Below are positions 27,360 to 36,603 of a stretch of 64,000 nt of DNA, piece by piece. The notes under the pieces are model-generated. The model made no database searches and was not told where the DNA came from. It was given only the letters and a program-made list of their open reading frames with translations. The translations under genes and the position numbers were made by a program. This DNA comes from an uncultured Granulosicoccus sp. Its GTDB lineage: Bacteria > Pseudomonadota > Gammaproteobacteria > Granulosicoccales > Granulosicoccaceae. Every line of letters begins with the position of its first letter. Position 1 is the first letter of the stretch. Location of the stretch: positions 1 through 64,000 of the forward strand of contig CALDSR010000010.1 of the NCBI GenBank assembly GCA_937924505.1. Reading direction: 5' to 3'.

Positions 27360-28552
27360 GATGCTTGCTCCCTGGCACCGAGTGTCCAGATATCGTAATT
27401 GGCATCCAGGACAGTGACAGGCTTGTGATCTGAATTCAGAATTTTTCGATAAAAGAAAATGACAACATCCTCGATATCTTCAACGGTCAACACCTTGGTG
27501 ATACCGCCTGTAAAAACGATGGAATTCATCGCCAGTAGCTTCAAGGTAACGTATGAAGGTCGGTAGTGAGACATTTTGCACAGCACCAGAAATATGGCTA
27601 GTTGCATTAGTATTCTGGTTGCTTTCTCTGAATGCTCGTTATATATGTTTTCAGTTACTTTGAGGTGCATCAATAGTTCATAGGAAAACTCGTTATTTTC
27701 AGCAGTAAAGATCAAGGACTGTCTGGACTTGAAAACACCAAGTTTCTTGAAAACGATTCGATCATGCCCCTGCTCTGTAACAATATTGTCACTGACAAGA
27801 TCTTTGGAGTAATGCACGTCTGTAGTGGCGCCGCCTATATCGAGCAATATAAACGGGTCGGTAACCGAAAAAGAGGTATGGATCATCGGCAGAGATCTAT
27901 TCACTACATACGGGGTTGAATAAATCTGATTGCGGGTTATCTCATATAAATGCTTGATATCTTCCTTGCCTTCGATATCTTGTTGGTACAGATTTGTGAG
28001 GTAATCTTTCAGATGATTTTCAACGATGTGCAAACGATTATCGATGATGTTGGGTAAAACGACCAGTTGTGGCATACGTGCAGCTATTGTAGCTCCATCT
28101 TTTTCGTTGCCAACATAGACGACATTGGAATAATTCAGTTTTTCAAGGTAATTGTCCAGGCGGCTATCAAATATTCCCGCATTCGAATCAATGCCCCCGA
28201 CAATAATAACCACGTCGATAAGATCGCTGGGGATCGAGTAGTCTTCGATATCCTGGAAAATGATCGAATCAATAACATTGATGCCAGAGTTATAAGCGAT
28301 ATTGGTTGCATATTTTAATGAATACGATTGGGTCAAGCCTATGATCAATGTGCTCAATCCACCGTTGGCGGATGAGCAGATGTGAACATTCTTCGCATCA
28401 AAACGCTGTACTGTATCACCGCATTTGTGAGTCAAGTCATCAAGAATACGTTTGTTGAAATCGCGAAAATGCTGTTCGATGGAATCTGAAGTGCTGACTT
28501 TGAAATAGGTACTTCCAATGTCGATTAGAAGCTTCTCATTGTTCGTATTCAC
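27350..28552 (-). CDS. glmL: GlmL/MutL family protein, glutamate mutase partner
   Basis: 400 aa, ASKHA-fold ATPase-like protein. Phosphate motifs are LLIDIGSTYFKV at residues 8-19, a glycine-rich stretch VVIIVGGIDSNAG and DPFILLDIGGATTDVHYS near 230. GlmL/MutL proteins accompany glutamate mutase and are thought to help reactivate or assemble the B12 enzyme. The start is GTG at 28552, overlapping the glmE stop (GTGA). It is about 60 residues shorter than typical clostridial MutL, so it may be a compact form. Confidence 0.85.
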   Translation of the reverse strand: MNTNNEKLLIDIGSTYFKVSTSDSIEQHFRDFNKRILDDLTHKCGDTVQRFDAKNVHICSSANGGLSTLIIGLTQSYSLKYATNIAYNSGINVIDSIIFQDIEDYSIPSDLIDVVIIVGGIDSNAGIFDSRLDNYLEKLNYSNVVYVGNEKDGATIAARMPQLVVLPNIIDNRLHIVENHLKDYLTNLYQQDIEGKEDIKHLYEITRNQIYSTPYVVNRSLPMIHTSFSVTDPFILLDIGGATTDVHYSKDLVSDNIVTEQGHDRIVFKKLGVFKSRQSLIFTAENNEFSYELLMHLKVTENIYNEHSEKATRILMQLAIFLVLCKMSHYRPSYVTLKLLAMNSIVFTGGITKVLTVEDIEDVVIFFYRKILNSDHKPVTVLDANYDIWTLGAREQASCQ

Positions 28553-29913
28553 TGCATGATTCCTATATCGTGAATGATATCGTTGACGATGCCGGTTGTG
28601 TCCTTGCTCAGGTCACAGCGCGATTTCTCATAGGAATAACAATGCTCGGGTATAGGAACGCTACCCCGCTCAATGATGCGTATATTTTTTTCCGCATCGC
28701 GAATTGTGATCATTTTATTGTGGTTGATGATATGCGGCGAAAAAGGCACGTCGATAATGCCGTTTTTGATTGAGTTGAAGACCTTGCGCCAGAGCGTATC
28801 TGCGGGATCGTTAAACACCGCTTCCATGATTGCCTTTACCTCCGATGTCAGTATTTCCTCCTCTTGCTCGTCAACTATTGCAGGCAACCCATTGAGAATG
28901 TTTAACGTATATTGGGTGTTGGCTACAGTCTGAGCATTGGCTTCCTTTGTCGGGATGCCGATGGCCTCTTCTCGAGTTTTTGTGATGATCTTGTCTGCGC
29001 CAACCATAGACGCAATAACGGTGGACATATTAATGAGTTGGTCGGCTGAGTCTCTGTTTGTCGGAAACGCCCCCATCCACTGGTGATAGACCAGGTGGAT
29101 GCAAGCGTCTTCGCAGCCGATCTTTGCTGCGTAGTAGTCCGCGAGGCTTCGAGTGACTTTGCCAGTAACAATATCCTGAATCATCGAACCTTGTTGCGAA
29201 AATGAAACGGAAAAAGATTTGACCCCCTCTTCCAAGGACAACAACATCTCTAGTAATTGAATCACTATCGTGATGCAAGGTGGTACCAGGGTGGCGGTCA
29301 GCGGTCCAAATGACTCGCGGTTGATAGGCTTGTTAAGAGTCGAATAATCGGCGCAAACACGCTCTACGTATTTCCAGTAAAGAAAGGCTTTGTCCAGCGG
29401 GAAATTTTTCGAATAAGGTAGCAAGTAGGTAATTGGCCCTCCTTCGATCTCAAAGATACCAGAGGCGATCGCAATTTCAATCAGCAATCGAGCGTCGGGT
29501 GTGCCATGACGCAAACTGACCGGATGATTGAAATGCGTCATCATCTTCCGCGTGCTGCGGTAGCCATGATTTACCAGCGGGTAGCCGTTGAGCATATCGA
29601 TTTCATTTGCTTCGCTCAAGCGCAACATCTTCTTGGCGGTGCTGTAATCATTGAGCCGGGTATTGGAGTCAATGGTCAACGGCAGTACGTCAACATTGGC
29701 ATCGACAAAAAACTCATAAAGAGCAAATTGTTTTTCGTAGGTCGGAAAACCGCCACGCGGCTGGACCAGCATTTTTTCTTTTTTTGCAAAATGATGTGAA
29801 ATGAATAGCCGTTCATCTGCGCCTCTGACAAATTCTCGAACTTCATCAAAATCAAACGCATCGACATTCTCGTTACCGAGGATGATTTCGCGTTCTTCCT
29901 GTAGCAGGCTCAT
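28549..29913 (-). CDS. glmE: Methylaspartate (glutamate) mutase epsilon subunit
   Basis: Catalytic subunit of the coenzyme-B12 enzyme that converts L-glutamate to 3-methylaspartate, 454 aa from the ATG at 29913, which overlaps the glmS stop (ATGA). Substrate-binding arginines are recognisable in VQPRGGFP, SNTRLND and RHGTPDARLL. Further conserved parts are EGGPITYLLPYSK, FGPLTATLVPP, YHQWMGAFP and EAIGIPTKEANA. The protein is a true homologue of clostridial GlmE but clearly diverged (for example CGNMIQDI is GSMIQDI). There is no methylaspartate ammonia-lyase nearby, so the product probably has another fate. Confidence 0.92.
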   Translation of the reverse strand: MSLLQEEREIILGNENVDAFDFDEVREFVRGADERLFISHHFAKKEKMLVQPRGGFPTYEKQFALYEFFVDANVDVLPLTIDSNTRLNDYSTAKKMLRLSEANEIDMLNGYPLVNHGYRSTRKMMTHFNHPVSLRHGTPDARLLIEIAIASGIFEIEGGPITYLLPYSKNFPLDKAFLYWKYVERVCADYSTLNKPINRESFGPLTATLVPPCITIVIQLLEMLLSLEEGVKSFSVSFSQQGSMIQDIVTGKVTRSLADYYAAKIGCEDACIHLVYHQWMGAFPTNRDSADQLINMSTVIASMVGADKIITKTREEAIGIPTKEANAQTVANTQYTLNILNGLPAIVDEQEEEILTSEVKAIMEAVFNDPADTLWRKVFNSIKNGIIDVPFSPHIINHNKMITIRDAEKNIRIIERGSVPIPEHCYSYEKSRCDLSKDTTGIVNDIIHDIGIMQ

Positions 29914-30323
29914 CGCTGTTTGTGTTCCTTGATGTAGTCTTCGAGCATGTCCAAACCTGTATTCAAATCGACTTGGTGACACACCAGATCGAATCCGTAG
30001 TCTTTGTATCGGGGCACAATATCTTCGCTGTTGCCGCTGCCGACAGTCAGATTGCCGCCGATCATCATGATCAGCTTGTCGAGGCTCTTGTACCTGGATT
30101 TAAGCAGCTTGACCTCGCGGCTCCAGCCTTCGGCTTCTCCATTGAGTGATGAAATCAGTAATATCTCGGCCCCCGTTTCGACCGCAGCATCAAAAAACTC
30201 TTCCAGGTAGGTGTTTACCCCCAGATTGAATACTTCGTAGCCTCTCGCATTCAGCGAAAGATCCATCAAACGGTTGGCGACAACATGGATATCGTTGCCA
30301 ATAACACCCGTCACGATTTTCAT
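29910..30323 (-). CDS. glmS: Methylaspartate mutase sigma subunit (B12-binding)
   Basis: 137 aa, cobalamin-binding partner of GlmE. It starts KIVTGVIGNDIHVVANRLM. The axial histidine lies in D-I-H-V-V-A, where the family has DxHxxG, so the Gly is Ala. The other B12 motifs, SSLNGEAEG and MIGGNLTVGSG, are in place. It is the first gene of the four-gene operon. The operon's promoter must lie in the 129 bases shared with the divergent rraA-like gene. I see no room for a full B12 riboswitch there. Confidence 0.9.
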   Translation of the reverse strand: MKIVTGVIGNDIHVVANRLMDLSLNARGYEVFNLGVNTYLEEFFDAAVETGAEILLISSLNGEAEGWSREVKLLKSRYKSLDKLIMMIGGNLTVGSGNSEDIVPRYKDYGFDLVCHQVDLNTGLDMLEDYIKEHKQR

Positions 30324-30452
30324 GGTTCACACGCCCTGTATCAAGCCGCCCATGGTATCAAAGGCTTAACCGGGAAGAACTGCCGGAATGATAGAATATT
30401 GCCTTTGGCTCGGCGCGCTGCTGGGCATGGCTTTTCATGTAGAGAGACCCTT

Positions 30453-30932
30453 ATGGCCGATTTCATTGCGGATTTTTGCGATAACCACCCTGACAAGGTA
30501 CAGGTGCTAGGTCCGGGATATATAAATTTCGGTGGCGCCGGCAAGTGCCAAGGCGAGGTAGTGACCCTTCGCCTGGACCGCAATAATGCAGACCTCATCA
30601 CGCTATTACGGGATGAAAATGGCGAAGGCAAGGTCGTGATCGTGGATGCAGATCAGGCATACTACGCGATCGTCGGCGAGAATCTGATGAAGTTCGCCCA
30701 AGCCAGTGGCTACTCCGGCATCATTGTCAATGGCTACATCCGGGATACAGAGCAGATAAAAAACATTCCCGTGGCGCTTTACGCACTCGGTACCTGCCCG
30801 AGAAAATCCATACCGGTAACAAAAGGCCAACGTGATATCCCCGTGTTCTTTGGCGGGGCAATCTTCCGATCGGGTGACTACGTCTACACCGATCACGACG
30901 GCGTTATTGTCGTGGCAGAACCGTTCGCCTAG
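30453..30932 (+). CDS. RraA family protein
   Basis: 159 aa from the ATG at 30453, the usual RraA length; earlier in-frame starts add a 56-residue stretch without similarity. The fold marks are INFGGAGKCQGEVVTL, VVIVDADQAYYAIVG and the Arg-Asp pair in GYIRDTEQI. The Arg-Asp pair is also found in the HMG/CHA aldolases of this superfamily. E. coli RraA inhibits RNase E. RraA-like proteins can also be 4-hydroxy-4-methyl-2-oxoglutarate or oxaloacetate aldolases/decarboxylases. Size and N-terminus fit RraA better, but I leave the symbol open. It is divergent from the glutamate mutase operon. Confidence 0.85.
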   Translation: MADFIADFCDNHPDKVQVLGPGYINFGGAGKCQGEVVTLRLDRNNADLITLLRDENGEGKVVIVDADQAYYAIVGENLMKFAQASGYSGIIVNGYIRDTEQIKNIPVALYALGTCPRKSIPVTKGQRDIPVFFGGAIFRSGDYVYTDHDGVIVVAEPFA

Positions 30933-31179
30933 GCCGCGGACGCCTCGTAGCCCGACAGTCGGCCATTCAGAAATGAGTTGCTGCAACAAACTGGCAAGCT
31001 TCCAGAGCGTCAATTTCGTGTCAAATTGATGCTGTCTAAAGAATCGTCATAAATATGCACTCAAACTAAGTACAAAATCCAGATCCGGCGCTAAGATCAG
31101 CGGCGACACGCGACTTGGTCCTCAAGCAAGCGCGCGGGCGTTTGGCCAGATTCACCGCCACACAATCCGACGGTAGTCG

Positions 31180-31575
31180 TTAACTCGATGTTCCAGTTGA
31201 ATCTCTGCCGCCTTGCTCTAGTTGCCATGCCATATGGCAAAACGATATCCAGCCAGTGATCAAGCTGACGCCACCAATAGGGGTTATCACGCCCAGAAAT
31301 TTCAGGCCCGACAAAGCCATCAGGTACAAGCTTCCACTGAATAAAACGATACCTGCAGCAAACAAAATGGCGCTTCGCAAACTGGCTCGACTCGGTACCA
31401 AAAGTCCGCAGGCAATCAACGCCAGGCCATGGATGAAATGATAGAAGACACCGGTCTCTATCCACCCCATTTCCTTTTCATTCAACACTGGTTTGAGCGC
31501 ATGGGCACCAAACGCACCAACGATGACGGCTAATGCACAGAATACCCCGCCAGTCAGTAATATCCATTTATTCAA
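31180..31575 (-). CDS. DUF423 (YgdD-like) membrane protein
   Basis: 131 aa with four predicted helices. It starts NKWILLTGGVFCALAVIVGAFGAHAL, the hallmark of DUF423, and later has GVFYHFIHGLALI and GVITPIGGVSLI. The function is unknown. The start is TTG at 31575, giving the standard N-terminus. Single gene on the minus strand. Confidence 0.9.
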   Translation of the reverse strand: MNKWILLTGGVFCALAVIVGAFGAHALKPVLNEKEMGWIETGVFYHFIHGLALIACGLLVPSRASLRSAILFAAGIVLFSGSLYLMALSGLKFLGVITPIGGVSLITGWISFCHMAWQLEQGGRDSTGTSS

Positions 31576-31966
31576 TGTAATGATCGTAATCTACTTCGGA
31601 ATGGTCTTACATCATAACGCCTATATCTGCTTGCGTGAGGATCGAGCCAGTCGTTTTGATCAGGGTTATAAAGACAACATCATTGTCTTGAAGTTATCTG
31701 ACCGAAGCATCAAGATACCGTGTTGACTACACTTCCTTATCTTCCACGAAATTGCGGTATCGCAGAAATCAACGAGCAGCGCCGTCCCTTATTGGGTCTC
31801 AGCATTATTTTTCAGCCTATGCCAATTCTCAGTATCAGTCGATTCTTGCCACAAAATTCACTGTGGCGATACTTTCGTAGTATCGTGGACTTATCCATGA
31901 AAACTGCCATCTCAACTATCGGGCCAGACGTTGCCCTGTTCAGCGTGATGTAAAGGTTTGCTTCGA
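31576..31966. other. Intergenic region before the large ABC protein
   Basis: About 390 bases. AAAGG lies 10 bases before the ATG at 31967 and is the ribosome site of the ABC gene. A 77-codon plus-strand frame from a GTG at 31720 to 31953 has no family features or ribosome site, and I do not call it. Confidence 0.45.
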
Positions 31967-34900
31967 ATGGAAAACGGTTTATTCGCCTATATTCTCAAGT
32001 ACAGCAAGCGTCAGCAGATAATTCTTATTCTTCTGACCTTGGTGTCGTTTCCGTTCTACTACCTCAGCCTCGATTTACCTAAAACAATTGTCAACGAGGC
32101 AATCAGTGGCACCGAATTCCCTGTCGATATCTCCTTTGATATTGCTGGATTTACATTGAGCTTTGGTGAATACGAACAGGTGCCCTACCTGTTGGTTCTG
32201 TGCTTCGTATTTCTTTTACTGGTATTGATAAATAGTGGAATCAAGCTTGTTATCAATATCTACCGTGGCGTAATGGGTGAACGCATGCTAAGGCGTTTGA
32301 GACTGCAACTCATTGGCCGCATCATGAAATTCCCGTTAGCCCGATTTAGAAAAACAAGTCAAGGTGAACTCGTTTCGATGGTCAATCAAGAAACCGAGCC
32401 TTTGGGTGGATTTATCGGTGCGGCTATCTCATTGCCCCTCTACCAAGGTGGTTTGCTGCTCACCATATTGACCTTCATGTTCATTCAGGACTGGAAGCTG
32501 GGCTTGGCGGCTATCGCTTTGTATCCCGTTCAAGGGTGGTTGATTCCAAAGCTTCAAAGGCAAGTAAATTTGCTCAATCAGCAAAGAACTATGCGTATGC
32601 GTAATCTTGCTGAAAATCTAGGAGAGGTTGTATCTGGCATCAACGAGATACACGTTAATGACAATAGTCTTTTCTTCAAGGATCATTTTTCAAAGCTGCT
32701 TGGCAGAATTTTCAACATTCGGGTGCAAATCTATAAAAAGAAATTCCTGATCAAATTCCTGAACAATGCGATTGCTCAAATAACACCGTTTATGTTTTTT
32801 CTGATAGGCGGTTTTTTGGTTATCAAAGGAGACATGTCAGTAGGTGCTCTGGTTGCTGCCCTCGCGGCATATAAAGACTTGTCCCCACCCTGGAAAGAAC
32901 TTCTCGGCTGGTATCAGGCCCAGGCTGATGCCAGATTAAAATTCTGCATTCTGACTGAGCAATTCAGAATCAAGGACGGCGATTCACATGAAAACGAAAA
33001 TGAAATCACGATAAACAACGAGCCAGACAACTGGTTGGACACATTATCTGCTAAGCCGATAGTCGTGAACAATGTGAGTCTTTTACGACATGACGGAATC
33101 CAGGAGCTTGGCAACTTTTCCTTGACTGTGAATCCTGGTGAATGGATCAGCTTTATAGGCCCGGGAAACAGTGGCAAGAATGGACTTGCGCATTTGTTTG
33201 CGCGACTGGTCGAACCTCATACCGGCGAAGTGATCATGGCGGATCACAATATAAGCACCCTCTCCGAGTCAGCAATCGGGCGGGCTGTCGGTTATGTCGG
33301 ACATGACTCCTATCTTTTCGCAACATCTATTCGCGAAAACATATTGTTGAGTCTTAAATATCGTCCTCATGGCGCGACAGTCGCTAACTATAAACGTGAT
33401 GAGACGATTCATTTCGATGGCTGGGAGAAAGAAGCCCGTCTTTCTGGTAACAGCGAAATTCAACACGATGCTGACTGGGTGGATTATTCCGCTGTAGGTG
33501 TATCCGACGATGCACAGCTAACTGATATCGTTAACAACATATTACAGACGGTCGGGCTTGACGATGAATTGGTGCGATACGCGTTAACTCGAACGATTGA
33601 CCCCGTCAAGTATTCTCATATCACCGCTAGGATTGCCGAAGCTCGCGCCTTGTTTAAGCAGCGTTTAATAGAAAATAAGCTCGAATCACTGGTCGAATTT
33701 TTGGATCCAGATGAATTTAACGAAAGCGCTTCCTTGGCTGAAAACATACTATTTGGCGCGTCAAATAGCGAAATGTTTTCAGTAGAAGGGCTCACGGAAC
33801 ATCCAGTCCTAAGGACACTACTGGATGAGCTGGCGTTAGCCAAGCCACTCGATGACGTAGCAATCAGTACTGCAACGACAATGATAGAGCTGTTCTCCGA
33901 CTTCCCGCCAGGACACGAATTTTTTGAAAGGTACAGTTTTATCGATGGAAACAATTTAGTTCATCTAAAGCGCATTATGGGTTTGATCAACAATGAGAGT
34001 TCTATTGATCAACTAGACATCGATGACAGAAAACTCATTCGGTCCTTGCCATATAAAATTGTCAATGGGCGTCATCGGATCGGAAATCTAAATGATATTG
34101 ATAAAGAAAAGGTTTTAGAACTAAGGCGGAAATTTGCGGAAAAACTCGACCCCCGCTCACGTGAGGAAATCGAGTTCTTTTCCGCTGACAAATATATCGC
34201 ACTGACTCCCATCGTTGAAAATATAATATTTGGTCGAATAGTTTATGGCCGACTTGGTGCTGAGGATAAGGTGTATCACCTGATCGTAGAGGTTTTGCAG
34301 GAACTGGATATGATGTCCCCCATTCTGGAGATAGGACTGACCATTCCCGCAGGTGTGGGGGGAAGCCTGCTGTCGGTTTCTCAACAACAAAAAATTATCC
34401 TTGCTCGTGCCCTCATCAAAAATCCAGGCATTCTCATTATTAATGAAGGACTCAATTCATTAGATACGGTTGAGACTGAAACTATTTTTACCCGCCTCAA
34501 AAAGGCTTATCCAGAGATGCGACTAATCTGGGTTGATAGCCAGACTAAATACATGGATTGGTTCGACCGCTCGATCCACCTGAATGAAGGTAAGGTGATC
34601 AAGATCGAGGATAAAACGGCGGAAAACGACGCAGATAAATCCCGTGAATCAGAGATTGAAAGAACCCGCGTTCGAAAAGCCGATTCTGTTGATTTTGATG
34701 AAAAACTAAAACTCCTGAACAGCATACCGTTGTTTCGTTTCCTTGATACGCCGAATTTACGATTACTTTCAGAGAACTGCGAAACAGTGGATATCCCGCA
34801 AGGTCAACGTGTATTTTCGCAAGGCGATTCAGGCGATGCCTTATACATAATTATCGATGGCAAGGCTCATATTTTAATCTCGAATGGTGAGAACGGGCAA

Positions 34901-35128
34901 AAAATCAGAGAGTGTGGAGCAAACGAATCAATTGGTGAAATGGCACTGTTATCAGATCAACCGAGGTCTGCGACAGTTGTCGCCGCAACAGATCTGGCGT
35001 TGCTATACCTGAAGAGAGATATTTTTATTGATTTGGTACGCACGAATGGCGAGATTGCATATCAAATTATACAAGTCGTTATCAATCGTTTTCATGATAT
35101 TAACAATAGTAACAATGAACGCAAGTAA
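31967..35128 (+). CDS. Giant ABC transporter-like protein with degenerate ATPase and cyclic-nucleotide domain
   Basis: 1053 aa. An ABC exporter membrane domain (about 1-330) has six helices. The nucleotide-binding part starts near 360, but its motifs are altered: Walker A GPGNSGKN (Asn for Ser/Thr, near 397), signature SVSQQQK near 801, Walker B LIINEG near 823 (Asn for the Asp). About 400 residues separate Walker A from the signature, where 100 is usual. The helical motif ENI(L/I)FG-like occurs three times in this stretch (near 455, 590 and 749). A cyclic-nucleotide-binding domain follows at about 910-1040, with the PRSATVVAAT phosphate cassette. It is probably regulated by cAMP, and its activity as an ATPase is doubtful. 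Confidence 0.82.
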   Translation: MENGLFAYILKYSKRQQIILILLTLVSFPFYYLSLDLPKTIVNEAISGTEFPVDISFDIAGFTLSFGEYEQVPYLLVLCFVFLLLVLINSGIKLVINIYRGVMGERMLRRLRLQLIGRIMKFPLARFRKTSQGELVSMVNQETEPLGGFIGAAISLPLYQGGLLLTILTFMFIQDWKLGLAAIALYPVQGWLIPKLQRQVNLLNQQRTMRMRNLAENLGEVVSGINEIHVNDNSLFFKDHFSKLLGRIFNIRVQIYKKKFLIKFLNNAIAQITPFMFFLIGGFLVIKGDMSVGALVAALAAYKDLSPPWKELLGWYQAQADARLKFCILTEQFRIKDGDSHENENEITINNEPDNWLDTLSAKPIVVNNVSLLRHDGIQELGNFSLTVNPGEWISFIGPGNSGKNGLAHLFARLVEPHTGEVIMADHNISTLSESAIGRAVGYVGHDSYLFATSIRENILLSLKYRPHGATVANYKRDETIHFDGWEKEARLSGNSEIQHDADWVDYSAVGVSDDAQLTDIVNNILQTVGLDDELVRYALTRTIDPVKYSHITARIAEARALFKQRLIENKLESLVEFLDPDEFNESASLAENILFGASNSEMFSVEGLTEHPVLRTLLDELALAKPLDDVAISTATTMIELFSDFPPGHEFFERYSFIDGNNLVHLKRIMGLINNESSIDQLDIDDRKLIRSLPYKIVNGRHRIGNLNDIDKEKVLELRRKFAEKLDPRSREEIEFFSADKYIALTPIVENIIFGRIVYGRLGAEDKVYHLIVEVLQELDMMSPILEIGLTIPAGVGGSLLSVSQQQKIILARALIKNPGILIINEGLNSLDTVETETIFTRLKKAYPEMRLIWVDSQTKYMDWFDRSIHLNEGKVIKIEDKTAENDADKSRESEIERTRVRKADSVDFDEKLKLLNSIPLFRFLDTPNLRLLSENCETVDIPQGQRVFSQGDSGDALYIIIDGKAHILISNGENGQKIRECGANESIGEMALLSDQPRSATVVAATDLALLYLKRDIFIDLVRTNGEIAYQIIQVVINRFHDINNSNNERK

Positions 35129-35149
35129 TGTTAGTCATGATATTAACAA
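35092..35149 (+). repeat. 15-bp direct repeat at the end of the ABC gene
   Basis: TCATGATATTAACAA occurs at 35092-35106 (within the last ABC codons) and again at 35135-35149 in the leader of the next gene. The second copy is in another frame. It is probably a small segmental duplication. Confidence 0.8.
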
Positions 35150-35199
35150 CGGTAATATTTCCAGCAATGACAATTCCAACTTATAAAGGAGTTTAGTCT

Positions 35200-35652
35200 T
35201 TGAGTATCAACGACGAATATACAGTCTTGAGCAACATCGATTTATTTGAACATCTGGATCCTGTAGAGTTAAAACGATTGATCTTTGTCAGCCAACGCTA
35301 TCAGTTGGAATCCGGTGAATATCTATTTCGACAGGGCGATGCCGCCGACAAGGTGTTTGGCATTGTCGAGGGTGAGTTTTCAATCTTATTGGAATCTGAC
35401 AATGGCGAGATGATCATTGCGCGTGAAGATCGTGGCAAATTAATTGGGGAAATGGCTGCTATTTCTGGCGAAGTGCGCAGTGCATCAATTCGAGCAGAGG
35501 GTATGTGCGAGGTCATCGGGTTTGAGAGAGAGCTTTTTGTTAGCACTATTATTAATAGCCCAAAAACCGCATTGAAAATGTTGAAACTACTCTCTCAGCG
35601 AATCTCCAAAATTGATGAACAGGTGGCGGAACTGCTTGGCAGGAAATGTTGA
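35200..35652 (+). CDS. Stand-alone cyclic-nucleotide-binding domain protein
   Basis: 150 aa, one cNMP domain and nothing else: LFRQGDAADKVFGIVEGEFSIL, then GKLIGEMAAISGE and the cassette VRSASIRAEGMCEV, then a helical tail. No HTH, so it is not a Crp regulator. The start is TTG at 35200, well supported by AAAGGAG 8 bases upstream. It follows the ABC protein by 71 bases on the same strand and probably works with it, since both bind a cyclic nucleotide. The phosphate-binding Arg is present in VRSAS. Confidence 0.88.
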   Translation: MSINDEYTVLSNIDLFEHLDPVELKRLIFVSQRYQLESGEYLFRQGDAADKVFGIVEGEFSILLESDNGEMIIAREDRGKLIGEMAAISGEVRSASIRAEGMCEVIGFERELFVSTIINSPKTALKMLKLLSQRISKIDEQVAELLGRKC

Positions 35653-35928
35653 TTCTTGATATTAATAATTGGCATTAATTCCGCAAGCCTTAGTCTGCTG
35701 TATTTTGAGATTATGGTAGTAAACCAAAACGCGACGTGAAATAGTAAAGCCCGATTGTCTTAATCCAGTACAGCCGGTGCTTTATGTCCGATAAGTTTTT
35801 GACATAAGCAATATATCAATACTACTGTGGCTATATATTCCCGTTTGATCCCATATTTTGTGGTCGCTTTGAATAGATAAATACCAAATGATATACTTGG
35901 CCACCCTAGCCAAGCCTGATCATCACCC

Positions 35929-36423
35929 ATGGAAAAGATTCGCGCGCCATTGTCTTGGCTAATAGTTATATGGTCTTGTTATATTTTTTTAGGCTCGCTG
36001 CGATACAAATTTTCCAATGATCCCGATACACAGCACATATTTGGCACCATCGGCGATTGGCTTGGTACCTTCCTCGGCTCTGGATTGGGCACGGCCTTCA
36101 GGGATTTCGGTGGCTACGCAGTTGGTAGCTTTGAGCTGCTGACGTCATTGATTTTACTGTTGCCCGCTGTTTTGTGGATGATCTCGAAAATCAGGGGCAG
36201 TCAGTTCGGAAACCTGCGCCGCAAATGGCACGCAATTGGCGGCGTGCTGGCATCAGCGGTAATGGCGGGAGCCGTATTCTTTCACTTATTCTCACCGTTA
36301 GGAATCGAGGTCATTCACAACGGTGAAGGTGACGGTGGTAGCCTTTTCAAGGCGGCTGTATCCATTCTTGTTCTTGGTATCGTCTTGTTTGCCATTAATC
36401 GTGGATGGTCTGAATCGAGCTAG
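35929..36423 (+). CDS. Small membrane protein, DoxX/DUF417-like
   Basis: 164 aa with four predicted helices. It begins PLSWLIVIWSCYIFLGSLRYKF, which resembles the DoxX/DUF417 opening (short helix, then LKF). Next come a Gly-rich loop (WLGTFLGSGLGTAF), helices near 70-90 and 105-125, and a last helix at 140-158. I cannot assign a function. It sits 276 bases after the cNMP protein, and linkage to it is uncertain. Confidence 0.65.
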   Translation: MEKIRAPLSWLIVIWSCYIFLGSLRYKFSNDPDTQHIFGTIGDWLGTFLGSGLGTAFRDFGGYAVGSFELLTSLILLLPAVLWMISKIRGSQFGNLRRKWHAIGGVLASAVMAGAVFFHLFSPLGIEVIHNGEGDGGSLFKAAVSILVLGIVLFAINRGWSESS

Positions 36424-36488
36424 TTAACCAGCCGCTTGTGACCCTCACTGCTTGGGCTCGGTATTGACACTTGATCTTGTATCACAGA

Positions 36489-36500
36489 CTTGTATACAAG
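36489..36500. promoter_or_regulatory. Palindrome CTTGTATACAAG, GntR-like operator
   Basis: A perfect 12-base dyad of the TTGTATACAA type bound by many GntR/FCD regulators. It lies between two convergent genes (36423 and 36604), so it has no obvious promoter to control. A TTGACA sits at 36464. It may be an orphan site. Confidence 0.35.
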
Positions 36501-36603
36501 CAACACCGGTTCCGTATTTGATGAGTAGCATCTCGCGGCCCGGTTATCGTGAGAAGCCCGACGGGCCGTGCGGTAAATTACAGATTATCGATGTAGCTAC
36601 ATT

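Noticed and set aside
30324..30452. Possible cobalamin riboswitch in front of the glutamate mutase operon
   Set aside because: Only 129 bases are shared by two divergent genes and no B12-box-like sequence was seen.
31097..31465. 122-codon frame opposite part of the DUF423 gene
   Set aside because: It is a shadow of the DUF423 gene in another frame, with atypical composition.
31720..31953. 77-codon plus-strand frame just before the giant ABC gene
   Set aside because: GTG start without ribosome site, no family features, and the region is normal leader space.
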